In this document: piece after piece, positions 47,505 through 59,398 of the stretch | Numbering within the stretch: position 1 is the stretch's first letter | Layout: the number at the start of each line of letters is the position of its first letter | From: Saturnia japonica | Lineage: Eukaryota; Arthropoda; Insecta; Lepidoptera; Saturniidae | DNA length: 64,000 nucleotides | Direction of reading: 5' to 3' | Assembly: GCA_033032175.1 (NCBI GenBank) | Contig: CM065319.1 | Span: 17,643,018-17,707,017, forward strand | Translations under genes and position numbers: made by a program | The notes under the pieces: model-generated | Told to the model about the DNA's origin: nothing | The model's input: only the letters and a program-made list of their open reading frames with translations | Database searches by the model: none

Positions 47505-48035
47505 CCATTTTGGGTCTATATCTGGCAACATTAAATATTAATTTAGCCAAAAATATCAAATTATATTGTATAGATATTTTAGCTACAAATTTAGCAACTT
47601 TAATATTTTATATTTCCATATCATAGCTCTTGTTTTCACTTATCTATAATGCTAGCGGTGAATCAGTATTTCATTATTTGAGTGGTTTACCTCTAACGGC
47701 TTTATCTCTCTACATCTTTAACAAAAGGCGTGAGGTAAATAGAAAGTATAGAAATAAAATTAGCTTAGATACACTGAATGGTTTACTAAGAATAAGAGAT
47801 TATTTAAAAAACAGACGCGTGCTTGTTACCAAATACCCGTGAAAGTGTTGGATCCAATCGAGAAATGGGAAAAATGTTTCATGTAAAATGTTTTTAATTT
47901 ATGAACTTGTCTTTTTTATAATCCAATTTTTTGGCTACTTTTTAAGGTACGAAATTTTGAACATTCTAGCACCTTATCAAAGTGTTTGGCAATTTCTTGT
48001 TTCCTTGACTTGGCCACACTGAACGTCAATTTGCT
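47505..48035 (+). mobile_element. hAT-like remnant, family K copy 2
   Basis: Plus-strand frame 47630-47842 includes KYRNKISLDTLNGLLRIRDY then LKNRRVLVTKYP, clearly related to the minus-strand peptide near 35.25 kb. Ends show 'tctatatctggcaacatt' and 'cttgacttggccacactg', which match copy 1 in reverse. Confidence 0.55.
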
Positions 48036-48374
48036 TTGCTAGTCTTGCTACTGTAAAAAAAGTCCACGTACCTACGAAATACTAACCTGATACTAACAAA
48101 ATTAAAAATACCTTTCAGGCTTTCATTTGCGAAAAACTCTATCCGAGCAACCTGTTTTTTGTAGGTTTTCAACCTACCACATAAGTAACAATACAAATTC
48201 ACTTAAAAAATCTAAAATAGCAGTGATACAAATTTACAATGATCGTAATTATGGCAATTTATTTTTCTTTAGAACTGAAAAATACCAATGACACAACAAT
48301 AAAATTAAATAAAAAAATAAATAAATAAAATAATCTGTAGTTCTGTCTGTACTTTAAATATTTTTCCAAATTTT

Positions 48375-49640
48375 TACTATAGGCATAATAATTGAACGAT
48401 ACTGATCACGAATATACCATTAAATTTGTTGTCTATCTGTCTATTTGTATGTCTGGATTTAACTCAAAAACGGCTTTGGTATACGGTATGCTTATTTCAA
48501 TGGTTATTTGATTGGGTATAAGAAATTTCAATATTATTTTTAGATATCACAAACAAAAATTATTTCAATTTTATATTATTTATTCTTGACCAATGTTGGT
48601 CACAGAACTGTTATTTTCGTGTCTCGTGTTAGGTTATTATGTGATATTATTGTGTTTATGTGTTATGTACTATGTGTTATGATAAAATAGATTGATACAG
48701 ACAATATTATAGAGAAATGTTAGCGACTACGCTACATTATAAGTTGCATGTTATATATTAAGTTGTATATAAATGCTTATGTATTGTGTGTTACAAATAT
48801 GAAAAAAGAACTAATATAGAATAGATAAATGCATAGAATAAGTCAATAGAGTAAGCATATTCAATGTTATAGAAACTTTACGAACGGAAAACGGTATGCC
48901 GCCCGTAAATTGCATTGTTTTTGGCTTATGTACGGAATATATACTTAATGTATATAATATGTGAATATGTAATGGATAGGTAATACGATAAGGAACATTT
49001 TGATATATAACATGTGTACATAAGAAATATAGCGACAGAAATATAGAGAGATTAACAGGGCAACCAAAGTGAAAACTAAAATTAAAACCAGAAATAAAGC
49101 GGGGCTCTCTTTACGGTCACTCTCCGAATTAAGTTCGAGGAGGCGCCGTATGGGGCACGGTGCAATTCAACGAGTATAAGGAACAACAAGAAGAAAGCTT
49201 TGGTCGTCCTGCGAACAATTAATTGAAGATTTCGACTTTCATTGAAGACCCGGCACCTTAAGCGGTCGTGTATTATTGCACCCCCCGGACCCCCTCACTA
49301 CTAACATCGCGTCCCACTGGCATCCGTACGGCGTCTACGAGACGGGCATCCTGCGCAACAATACGCCAGTTCAAACCGGGCACCCCCACGCAGAGGGGAA
49401 GTGACGCGTACCCAACAACCAATTTTGATGAAATCTTGTACACGGCAAGTATAAATAATTAACCGATTTTGATTAAAATTATACACGGGAAATACATGCC
49501 ATTTCTGAATTGATACGGCATATGAACTACTGTGAACCATATGACTAAAAATAATATTACTGGATGTAAATAATTACTGCATAATAAGTTTAATAACAAA
49601 CGCGTGCGGAGTCGCGGCCGCGGGCACACAGCTAGTATAT
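48375..49640 (-). repeat. Repeat family G, copy split by the solo LTR
   Basis: The two pieces 48375-48593 and 49418-49640 together form one old repeat. The right piece, reverse-complemented, matches 24037-24190 ('gcccgcggc...ctccgcacgcgttt', 'catatgccgtatcaatt', 'catgtatttccc'), and the left piece matches 40150-40300. Confidence 0.7.
48594..49417. mobile_element. Solo LTR of an LTR retrotransposon
   Basis: An 824-bp block starts TGTTGG and ends CCCAACA, and is flanked on both sides by ACCAA (48589-48593 and 49418-49422), a 5-bp target duplication. Removing the block and one ACCAA restores continuity of a repeat seen intact near 40.3 kb ('accgatcttgatgaaatta'), so the insertion boundary is supported independently. 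No internal gag/pol is present, so it is a recombined solo LTR. TGTTGG...CAACA ends fit BEL/Pao, but this is inference. Confidence 0.85.
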
Positions 49641-49689
49641 TAATAATATTTTAAAATAGTGTATGTGTATTACGAAAACTCACACACAG

Positions 49690-50090
49690 CTGTTATTGTG
49701 TGATTGAGTAACAAACATAGAAACTTTCCATTTATTATATTAGTAGTATAACAATGGTTAAGCTATGACTTTTACTGGGATAAAAAGTATTCTGCCTGTT
49801 ATTTTAGGTCATAGATTATCTGTGTGCCCAATTTCATATAAATCCGTTCAGCCGTTTTTGCGTGATTGAGTAACAAAGCTACAAAATTTTCCATTAATTT
49901 TTTGTGGGATAGCACTGGTTAAACTATGACTTTTACCGGGATAAAAAGTACCCTATGTGTTGTTCCAGGTCATAGACTATCTATGTGCCAGATTTCATTG
50001 AGATCTGAACAGCCGTTTTTGCGTGATTGAGTAACAAACATCCAAACGTACACACTTTCACATTTATTAAATTATTAGTAAGTTTACTAT
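49690..50090 (+). repeat. LINE-type 3' tail with two tandem ~170-bp units
   Basis: Units at about 49695-49880 and 49881-50060 each contain 'gctatgacttttac.gggat', 'ggtcatag' and 'cagccgtttttgcgtgattg', ending 'acacactttcacatttatta'. The motif is characteristic of RTE-like LINE tails in Lepidoptera (knowledge, not searched). Confidence 0.68.
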
Positions 50091-50733
50091 TTTTTAAACA
50101 CTTACCCCAGCCGCCCAATCCGTGTCTGCATGCTATATCCATCACTATATTTCTATATAACATATCACATCACTAAAATTGTTCCCAATTTTTTTTCGGG
50201 TAAATTTTTTTATAAATAACTGTTTATAATGTGTATCTAAAACAATTAATTATAATCGTGATTTTGATTTGTTTTTGTTATTCGTATTGTTGATAAGACT
50301 TCATAGTTCTTAGGTATAAAGTTCCGTTCGTAGTTCGTATCGTACTCGGTGATCAATCACAAGTCACAAGTATGCCGTAACACACTTAGCACAGACGATA
50401 ATTCACTAAATTTATATGAAATAAAAGTCAACTGTTTATCCTGTGTGTTTATTCACTGTTTATCATTATACATTATAGTGGTGACTGTTGCAGATGTCCG
50501 AATACCGAAGTTCAGTAAGGTAATAGGTTATATCTACAGGAAAAATATATTATTAATTTTACCGTCTCATTTGTTTAATCGGCGATTTGTAGATAATTCT
50601 AACGAAAGTTGAATATACGTGTGATAAAGTTATCCATTCTGTGTTATAGTGGCCATAAAAATAGTACCTAAGGATTCGATAGCAAAGACTAAAAAGTCGT
50701 ATTTTGGTGCTAATTGAAGTTGTTTGAAGAAAA
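50090..50733 (+). promoter_or_regulatory. Region upstream of M-Ras (5' UTR / promoter candidate)
   Basis: About 640 bases between a LINE-tail repeat and the M-Ras start codon. It has no recognised repeat and no convincing coding frame. It should contain the leader and perhaps the promoter, but I see no clear TATA box or initiator, and non-coding 5' exons further upstream cannot be excluded. Confidence 0.4.
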
Positions 50734-50772
50734 ATGACTCGACCAGGACCGCCAAATGAGAACCTTCCGACG
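50734..50772 (+). CDS. MRAS: M-Ras exon 1 (start codon)
   Basis: Encodes 13 residues, [13 protein letters not shown], beginning at the ATG in a favourable 'gaaaaATGA' context. A consensus donor, gtgagt, follows at 50773. The proline-rich start with NENLPT matches the M-Ras N-terminal extension, which supports this ATG even though the exon is far too short to find by length. Intron 1 (50773-54867, about 4.1 kb) is the longest and holds a LINE fragment near 54 kb and a repeat near 52.65 kb. Confidence 0.88.
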
Positions 50773-53700
50773 GTGAGTATTATAGTGTAAATAATGTGCC
50801 ATTTTAATGTTTATTTTTAGAATAGATTGTCCATCATAATTTTGAAAACTAGAAAATTCTATTATAGCTTTTTGAGTACGAATTATTGTCTCATTTTATA
50901 TACGTATTATTGACATTATTATCTTTAGGGATTTATACAAGAAATATTCACATTATTATATGAACAGTATGATCAACTTTATCTTGTCCTCAAAGTACTG
51001 TAGTGTTTTTTGTACAATATTGGTTAGAAACATCTCAAAAACACTTAGTAAAGTTCATCTGGCCGTAATTTTCGATTCAGGGTGGTTGGTGTTCATACAT
51101 GATATGGTAATGATGTTGATTCAGCAACATATATGTTTTATTTATTATGAATTGAACAATAGTAATTATTCTATTATTGAGAGTGGATATTTTTAGAGTG
51201 AAAGGTATGAAATGAAAATCTTAAGTTACTTTATTTAATTTAGGCCCCAACAAGGCACTTACAAACCTTATAACACAACCACAGGTCCCGAAGAGCTGAA
51301 GATTGGGGCTAGAAACTTGATCAAGTTTTTTTAAATCTTTATTTAACTGTACAAGTATGTAATGTTTACTGTTAAAAACTAATTAATTATAGTAGGAAAT
51401 GGAGTTCAAGATGAAAAATGTAAACAAAGGTGTTTAAGTGATTGTGTGAGGTTTTCAAAAGTACTAAAATGTAGTGTTAAAAAATTGTACACAGTTTTTC
51501 AATGTCAAGTGGTGTTATGATACTGGTAATATGGCTGAAGTTCTAAACATTTGGCTTTTCTAAACCAGAGCATTCATATAATAATAAAAAAAATATATTT
51601 TGGTATAACAATACTGAATTTAAAACTCTTAAAAGAATCAATTTAAAAAAACGTAAAATTGATTCAGGTTGAATTAAATTTCTAAATGTACTTTTAAATT
51701 ATGTTCGATGTTAATTCAAATTATAACATTATGTAATAATTATCATTAACAATTTATAAATAAGTTAATAATTCAATTATCTCCATGAATTGTTAATAAG
51801 TTTTTGAATTACTGCATACATAAGACAGCTAAATAGATTGTGGCTGTTAAGTTTTGATTTTAATATTACCTATGAATTCTAGAAACAAACAAGATCTGTT
51901 TAAAGTTTGTTGTTTTAGCATGTCTTGTGTTCAATAATTATTTTTGTTTTCTTCTCAGTTTATAAAAGTTATACATAACATTTAAAAAAAAAATTATGCT
52001 ACTTTCATACTGAAAATTTGCATCTCTTTACCTGACCTTCGAGAATAAAAATTGAGTAAAATATTTTGTATGATTATTGTAATTGTGAAGAGTAAAAAAA
52101 GTCTAAAATCTCCCTTTAAATTAAGTAAATACAAAAAGTCATACTTCAATGTCCTTTCGGTATAGATACATTATGTGTGTTACATTAGTTATGTATTTCT
52201 GCTTACCTCACAAGATATAATTATTGTATGAGGATAATTATATTGTTATTATATCTGTTATTACACTTTTATTATTATAGAGTTGAGTACCAATAAGGCC
52301 TTGTTATTGTATTGTTTTACAGTGTCTCTTTAAGGAGGAAAGTCTATATTAATAAATATATGGATTGCATATGAGGATAAGAACTTAGAACACAATTAAA
52401 TGTACAACATACAATGGGCTAATGTTATGATATACTTACTAAAAATTTAGTTGTTTCTTATACCTCTTCTGTAACAGACCTCATTATTTATATTGAATTC
52501 TAAATCTGTTTTACATGTGTAACAGTTTAGTATATCTGACAATTAAGTTTATTTTTTCGGTAAAACATTTGGTAATTGATTCTTAGTGTTGTTTTTAAAA
52601 TGAATTGGGCTTTACAAGGAGCTGTAGGGATGGAGAACAAAACACAAGGTTATTTGGCTGCGATCTTCTGTAGGGTGGAGGTATTCCACCAGACTGACTG
52701 TCCAAGTAAAGAGAAATCTCCAAAGAAATTTATCAATGCCTTTTAAAAAAAGTTTGAATTATGAATTGTTTTGTACTAAATAGTTGTAGTAGGTGTATGT
52801 ATGTACAGTGCATGCTTGTAAATGATTAATGGGTTATTCAAAAGTCTTAACTTTATGTTTATGTCATTAAACTTATAGATAAATTATTAAATTTGACTGT
52901 ATATACTTGTCACCAAAACATTATTATTATTATAATCTTGTAATATAAAAATCTTTAGTGATTCTATAACTTTGAGTTGATTGATTGAGCTCATATTTAC
53001 ATAATAAATTTGTTTTATCGAGGCAATGGTTTATGGATATGTTAGGATCCGATAGTTGGCACTGTGGAAGAACCATTAACTACTGGAAAAATCAGACCAA
53101 TGTCTGCTGAGACAGCAGGTTTGAATATAAAATAAGGGCTGTTTAAAAATTTATGTAACATACTTTGTAGCAAAAATATGATCATTGAATATCTTCTGAT
53201 TTTTTTTGTTACTATTATACTATTGTTACTGTTTATAATAGTAAAAAAAACAAGAAATATATTTTTTGTTATTTTTTGCTTAGTAATTTTGTTTTGTCAC
53301 ATTGCAGTAAATGCATTGTTGTATGTGTTAAGTTGCATTAATTTGTTTTCAGATTGAAGTGTGTTTGTAGTTGCGGGACTATGTCAATATTCAAGAATAG
53401 TGACAGTGTATGTGACTTCTCATATATACGTTACATTATTTTATTCATAATTCCTTGTGTAGTTTCATATCAATTATTTGTATGTTTCTTATTGTTTCCA
53501 TCATTACAATAATAATTCTACTTATTCTTTTAGTGTATATTATTATTCCTTTACTGTTCTGACTTGAATCCTGTCATTTCTATATAACATTCAGTTAGAC
53601 ATTAGAATAACTGAAATTATAAAAAAAAAAAATGACTTTTATACAACTGGTACAATTTATTTACCAATACTTATCCCCAATTACTTGATTAGAAGTTTAT

Positions 53701-56700
53701 TTTATTTTACTTTTATTGCCCTCATCATGGTATATATTATTTTCCAACCAATCAAATTTTCTCATAATATTTTTTTTTTATCAACTAAATTCAAATGACC
53801 AAATCTAAACATGTTTTGAATATTTATTTTGTAAGGAACCATTTCACTTTCACCGCCATTACGAATTTACACAATGTGCTTTATTTAGGGAATTTTTTTT
53901 TTAACTATGGATAGGTTTGCATTTAACCACTATCTCGCCTGATCGTAAGTGATGATGTGATCTACGATAGAACACACTTGCCTAGTAGGTACCTATTCAC
54001 TCGAGACTTGAAGATACCCAGGTTATAATTATCGGGAGATACGAAATCCGGCAAAGTGTTCCACTCTTTAGCGGTGCGCATTATAAATGTGCTAGCAAAA
54101 CGCTTTGTGCGTGGTGATGTGGTAGCAAACGCTGGTGGAATATCTACCATAAATCGATGACGCTTTACCGTGTCCCTTGTTGTTCGGTGGTGGAAAGGGG
54201 ACGGGAGAATTAAGTTGTGCAATTCCAACGCACACTCGCCGAAATGTATCCGGTAAAAACCGATAAACTGGCATCTTTCCGCCGATGTTCAAGGCTATAC
54301 AATAATAGGCAATACATATTATAGTGCGTGGTTATCTTCATCTATACTATAATTATAATTAATCCCTCTTCTCCCTTCTACATCTGAACCACGTGCAGAA
54401 GGCGCAAGGTGTCGAATCGAAGCCACAGTTTTACGCTAACCTCCATCTTAGGACCTACTAAAAAGTTGGCAATAATAATTTATCTAACGTGAAATTGTGT
54501 GAACAGTTTCTTGGACAGTGTGTTCCGTCCTTTTTATGGCATCGGGTCCCGATGTATTATTTTACTTTATGCATCGGGTCCTTCAAGCGTGACGTAAAGA
54601 GACATTTGTTCAGGCCGATGGATTGGCGATCTCTCGGTGTTCACAGCTATTTTTATGTTTATCTTCAGACAGAGCGCTGTCATTGTGTCATGTAACATTA
54701 CAAAATGGTTTATTTTAATACAATGGAAACGAAGTCGCGGGTAGAAGCTAGTTATACGTAAACTTTTTATTCTAAATAGCCATTCAAATGGTAACAAGAA
54801 ACAGCCTTCCTGACTAGATGTTTAAGAAGACAAAGAAAGTGACCATCATAATATTTATACATTACAGGTGAAATTGGTAGTGGTGGGCGATGGGGGGGTC
54901 GGGAAGAGCGCCATCACGATCCAGTTCTTCCAGAAGCTGTTCGTCACGGATTACGACCCCACCATCGAGGACTCTTACATTCAGCACACGGAAGTCGACG
55001 GCCAATGGTGTATACTTGACGGTTTGTACTCAGACGGTTTGCTGTCAGTACTAGCAACCGCCCATGACTTGGTTCGCGTTAATCTATATTTGACCTAGCT
55101 GACCCGCGCACTTCGTCTGCGTCATATAAGAGAGAGAGAGAGACAGAGAGACAAAGGGTTAGAGAGAGTGGGTCGTAGGCACTGTATTATAGGTACCGCC
55201 CGCCTCCAACATTATTGTACCTAATAAAAATGCGCTCGCGATACTTGATCATTATTTTTCTGCCGAGTTATATTAAAACTGTTATATCTCCTAAGATATT
55301 CATTGAAATCAATTACTGTAAAGGGCAGTTTTGTTCAAAATTAAATACTTGTGATGAATAACGTTGTTCGAGAAGGTTCGCGACGCACTATTCGCGTGAC
55401 GTACGCTGGGCCCTAGCTTCGCGAATCACGATCCCTGTCGAACCTATTGCGGCGACACGCAGTAATTGATTACAAACAAAAGGAGACTCACCTCGTCAGG
55501 CGCGGGCGGCTTCCCTGACCACACCCCGGCGACCTGGACGGCCAATTGTGAAGTACGTGTCGAGTGAATTGTATGTACGTGGGTGTTGCCGCCTCAAATC
55601 GCAGGAAACTAGCACCGCAAGCAATCAGATCAACAAAACTGGGACACCAACTCAACGTTATACAATACAAGGCAAAATCCAACTAGGACACTTCCGCAAA
55701 TTGTAATGTAGCGCTCTCCAAACCACAAGCAGAAGCGCGGCACTCAAAAGCACGACGACGACTATACGATTCGAACCAGTAGTTCCTGATATTAGCGTGT
55801 TTTGTTAGAACCTTATACAAATAGGAGAATAAAACTAAATATTGTCTATGTGTATGTCGGTTGTCAAGTCGATGCTGAAAGATAAAAAAATGTAACGAAA
55901 TGGTAGTTGATTTAAATAATTATAATAAAAGAAGATGTGGAAAAGTGTTTAATATTATATCATATATGTTTTTATAACATCGCATAAACAATTAAATAAC
56001 ATCATGTTTAACCAATCAAACAAACAAACAAACTAACTTCTCAGCTTTATAATATTAGTATAGATTATAATTATACCTAATACCTACTTCTCCACGGCAA
56101 GATCGCTGAACGCATATAAAAATCGTAGTGCCTTAAGATATCATGATAATTTTTATTTTTAATAAGGACCAAGTATACATATAACGCGCACAACGGCAAA
56201 CCTCTATCGTTTTATTTATATAAATAGATAAATTGAAATATACCTTCTACGATTAATGTAATAACGTTCTGCGCATGATTCATTTTATTAGATAAATTGA
56301 GTTGCCTAGTTGCTTATATATCTTAGTTTTAACTCCTTAACGAGAGTCGAGTGTGAGCAGAGTGACGGAACAAACTCGTTTACCCATTATGACGCTACTA
56401 TAATTACATACGATATTAACAGATTCTCGTATTTTCCAAACCATAAAATATAATATTATAAAAACTCAGTAACATGATAAGTTTTGTAAAATTATAAAGG
56501 GGTTTAGAGTTATGGCCACAATCTCATCTTATCGTAAGAGACGATGTGGCCTAAAATGGTAACACGCTAAGCCTGACGGTAGACTGGCTCTCAAGTGTAG
56601 CTCTTGGAAAATACCTAATAGGTGTTTGGCGATAGATTTTCAACCTAAGGTAGGAAATAGCCAGGCAAGCATTAGAAAAAGCCCTTCCACTGTCCTATGG

Positions 56701-59398
56701 TTTCATCACGATATTTTTTTTCACCAAGCCCTCAGGTTTATTGCAGGAATTCGAACTGACGTTGATCGACGCGATGTTCTTTGTGTGCATTATTATATAC
56801 CTTAACTTGCTTTTCTTATGGAAAGGTACCTAATGAGTTAAAATGAGATGCAAATACTTGTTATTTCAGAATTTGTTCAACATTTTTGTAATGATTAAGT
56901 GGTTTGATTGTCTGTAGTGCTGGACACGGCCGGGCAGGAAGAGTTCAGTGCGATGCGCGAACAGTACATGCGCAAGGGAGACGGGTTCCTGCTCGTCTAC
57001 TCCGTCACTGACAAGCAGAGCTACGAGAACGTCAGGCATTTCCACACGCAGATACTGAGGGTCAAGGACAGGTCAGACACATTTTAAGAATAATTCTTTC
57101 CTTTCAGTATTCGCTACATAGGTTTTACTTGGAGCAGTTGAATATCGGCTAGGTTTTTTTAAACTAAATATTAATATGCACACTTTGCATATATATAAAT
57201 ATATCATTCTCTTGCATTGGTTTTAGCATTACGTCCTCTAATTGTACTCTTTTGTACAATAAAGAACATAGGACTTTGCCGGAATCCATCATTATATGTT
57301 TGATAGATTCGACTTGGAACTTTAATTACCTGGAAGTAAGAGTTATGTATTAGAATGCCAGTTTCCGTTTACTTAATATGATGTTTACGATACTCAAAAT
57401 TTCTTTGAATAATTATCAGAATTCAAACATTGTTGTTTAAATACTTTAGGTTATTTTTCTTTATACACTAATTCCAAGAATAGATTCTCATTGTCTATGT
57501 AAAATATAGATTATAAATACTGTCAGGCAGCAAGTGTTTCTAGATCAGGCAGTAATAATGAACTAATGACTCGTACCAAGATTGCCTCTCGACTTGACTG
57601 CCGCGTTTGTTTTTAGATTCTGCTTTCCTTGTCTATCAAGCAATGTGCAGTCGCTTGCCAATGCATAACTGTAACATCACTTAAGCAAACCAAGCAATAA
57701 TGATGTTTTATTTATTAGACATTCTGCAAGCAATGACTAATTCTTAATAATAATTGAGTGTATGTATTCTCGACATCTTCCTTATATTCGGAAAGGTATA
57801 TTAAACTATTTCTTTAATCTTTAAGTTCTGTTCCTTTGGGCGTTTAAAGTTATTAGCGTGTTTAGGGGTATTTTTCAGGGGAAAGGGCTGACTAGGGCTG
57901 GATTTGCCATGTAGCAGAAGTGGCAGTCGTTACGAGCGTAACGTAATGTGAAATGTTTTTGCCAATGAAGCTGAATATTTTGAGTTGGGGGGGACCAAGT
58001 ATTATGTGCTGGGCATCAGGTGCTTCTGGGGTGTGGGCTCACGCCTATGATTACATTTTCGTTTCAAAATGTTGTTGATGTTTGTTGTAAGAGGAGAGGT
58101 GTTTGTCGTAGGGACACGTATCCGATGGTAGTGGCGGCGAACAAGGTGGATCTGGTGCACGTGCGTGTCGTCAGTTCGGAGGAGGGTCGTGCGCTCGCCC
58201 GTCAGCTCTCAGCACCCTACATCGAGACCAGCGCCAAAGAGCCACCACTTAACATTGACGCGGCGTTCCACGAGGTACCCCCACCCACACCCGCACCATA
58301 CTACCCACCACTAATTGTTCACTCTGTACTGTGTGTTCCACCCACACATAGAACACCTTTATCAACACTCAGTTTATTTACTTATGAAATATAAACACCA
58401 CGATACAAATTATTAAAAAGGAAAAAAAAACCCGACAGTAACAAAAACACATTTAATTATTATATAGGTTATGTCACTCCCACAATTAAGACGAATCTAA
58501 AGACACCTCGTATGCTAAAATCTATCAAGTCGTTTAGCTGCAGAGCGTACCAATATAATAGATACATACGTTCGTAGAAACAAACAGTCGTATAAAAATA
58601 ATAGTGGTACTGGAGCGGAGTGAGGGGGACGTCTAGCCTCGCGGACGACGGACAGTTAATTAATAGAAAACAAGGACTTTGTCTACCTGAACTCGGACCG
58701 ATCAGTGTTTACAAACATATTTACAGTTAAGCCTTACATAAACATATTTGTATAAAACGGATTAGTTGCCACAACTCCTATTGCCCGGTTACGTCATTGA
58801 TCTCTCCACTCCACTATCATCATTATAAAGCTGTATCGAAGGGTGTTTAAGAGAGCTAGGGCACAGAGAACTTTCTTTGAAGATCTTCTTTCTACTTGGG
58901 CCAGTTCTCTGGTTGAATACCTCCCCCCACAGAAGATCGCAGCTAAATAATCTTGTGTTGTGTTTCTATGGTTTCCAGAGCTCTTTGGGGTATGGGACTT
59001 CAAAGTCGGGAATGCGCTAGTGATATACCTATGGTATTACAAGTTTCCATAAGCTACGGTAGCTGGTTACTATTAAGCATCTCGTATACCTGTTTATCAC
59101 CTTTGTTAACTGACCATCAGTCCTCTGCATCCAGTCATTACCACATTTTCGATCCCTTGTATTATCCATTCAATTATTTAATTATTATTTTAGCCGTCAT
59201 TGGTTGTACTGAGACTCGCTTACTGGACCGGTTTTAACGGACATTTTATAAATAATTTAATGATAAATTATAAATCAGAATTTGTAGTTCAATAAAAGAC
59301 GATGGTTTCCGCAGTTGGTGCGCATAATACGGGCCCATCCGCAGCAGGAGGAGAAACACAGGCGGAGAAGGAAGATCGGGAGGTGCTGCCTGCTTTGA
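50734..59398 (+). CDS. MRAS: M-Ras-type Ras GTPase, five coding exons
   Basis: Joining 50734-50772, 54868-55021, 56918-57071, 58112-58274 and 59315-59398 gives an uninterrupted 197-residue protein; every junction has GT-AG and phases match. The P-loop GDGGVGKS is at residues 20-27, switch [10 protein letters not shown] at 42-50, DTAGQE at 67-72, NKVD at 126-129 and ETSAK at 154-158. This numbering is that of vertebrate M-Ras (glycine 22, glutamine 71), because of the short N-terminal extension ending NENLPT. The tail is basic (KHRRRRK) and ends CCLL, a CAAX box whose final leucine predicts geranylgeranylation and membrane anchoring. Known role of the family: GTP/GDP switch at the plasma membrane acting on Raf/Shoc2-type signalling. 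No catalytic residue is missing. R-Ras or Ras64B-type proteins are the nearest alternatives, but the N-terminus and the GQWCILD segment fit M-Ras best. UTR ends are not resolved. Confidence 0.93.
52640..52715 (+). repeat. Repeat family L fragment in M-Ras intron 1
   Basis: 'ggctgcgatcttctgtaggg' and 'ggaggtattccaccagact' match the reverse complement of 58880-58970 at roughly 80 percent by eye. Confidence 0.65.
53920..54300 (-). mobile_element. 3' fragment of a non-LTR retrotransposon in M-Ras intron 1
   Basis: The minus-strand frame 54228-53962 contains [20 protein letters not shown] and then [18 protein letters not shown], the C-terminal zinc-free tail of reverse-transcriptase proteins of insect LINEs. 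A second frame continues to 54292, so there is a frameshift. It lies antisense to M-Ras. Confidence 0.8.
54868..55021 (+). CDS. MRAS: M-Ras exon 2 (P-loop and switch I)
   Basis: Starts after the acceptor 'catattacag'-type site (attacag) at 54861-54867 in phase 0 with GTG AAA TTG, and ends one base into a valine codon at 55021; the donor gtttgt follows. It encodes the P-loop, switch I and the effector region through CILD. GC content is clearly above that of the flanking introns. Confidence 0.95.
55128..55155. repeat. (GA)n tract in M-Ras intron 2
   Basis: 'agagagagagagagacagag' just after 'gacccgcgcacttcgtctgc', which is another interspersed-repeat end. Confidence 0.8.
56510..56760 (-). repeat. 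Repeat family E copy in M-Ras intron 2
   Basis: 'ggcgatagattttcaacct', 'aagcattagaaaaagccctt' and 'ctatggtttcatcacgatat' are typical of an interspersed lepidopteran repeat, reverse of the copy at 13.2 kb. Confidence 0.6.
56918..57071 (+). CDS. MRAS: M-Ras exon 3 (switch II)
   Basis: Follows acceptor 'gattgtctgtag'. Its first two bases complete the valine codon, then it encodes [20 protein letters not shown] and onward through ILRVKD, with the arginine codon split at the donor 'ag|gtcaga'. It carries the catalytic glutamine 71 and switch II. Confidence 0.95.
58112..58274 (+). CDS. MRAS: M-Ras exon 4 (NKVD and SAK boxes)
   Basis: Follows acceptor 'gtttgtcgtag' and completes the split arginine. 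It encodes the guanine-specificity motif NKVD (126-129) and ETSAK (154-158), and ends at FHE before donor gtaccc. The open frame runs on into the intron to 58394, but the switch to a proline-rich, repeat-like sequence directly after the donor and the good fit of exon 5 show the true end is 58274. Confidence 0.94.
58425..58600 (+). repeat. Repeat family H copy in M-Ras intron 4
   Basis: 'gtcactcccacaattaagac', 'acacctcgtatgctaaaatc' and 'agagcgtacc' match the other copies. Confidence 0.65.
58794..58985 (-). repeat. Repeat family L fragment in M-Ras intron 4
   Basis: Minus-strand frame reads [20 protein letters not shown] and on to LALLNTLR. The same DNA, inverted, occurs in intron 1. Class unknown; it may be a decayed transposon coding segment. 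Confidence 0.6.
59315..59398 (+). CDS. MRAS: M-Ras exon 5 (C-terminus with CAAX box)
   Basis: After acceptor 'gatggtttccgcag' this exon encodes 27 residues in phase 0: [11 protein letters not shown], then a basic run [12 protein letters not shown] and CCLL before TGA at 59396-59398. LVRIIR continues the last helix of the G domain directly from FHE. The polybasic region plus CCLL is a membrane-targeting tail. AATAAA motifs near 59737-59745 are possible poly(A) signals, about 340 bases past the stop. Confidence 0.92.
   Translation: MVRIIRAHPQQEEKHRRRRKIGRCCLL

Noticed and set aside
58275..58394. Extension of the M-Ras frame past exon 4
   Set aside because: A good donor lies at 58275 and exon 5 continues the family sequence perfectly; the extension is proline-rich intronic sequence.
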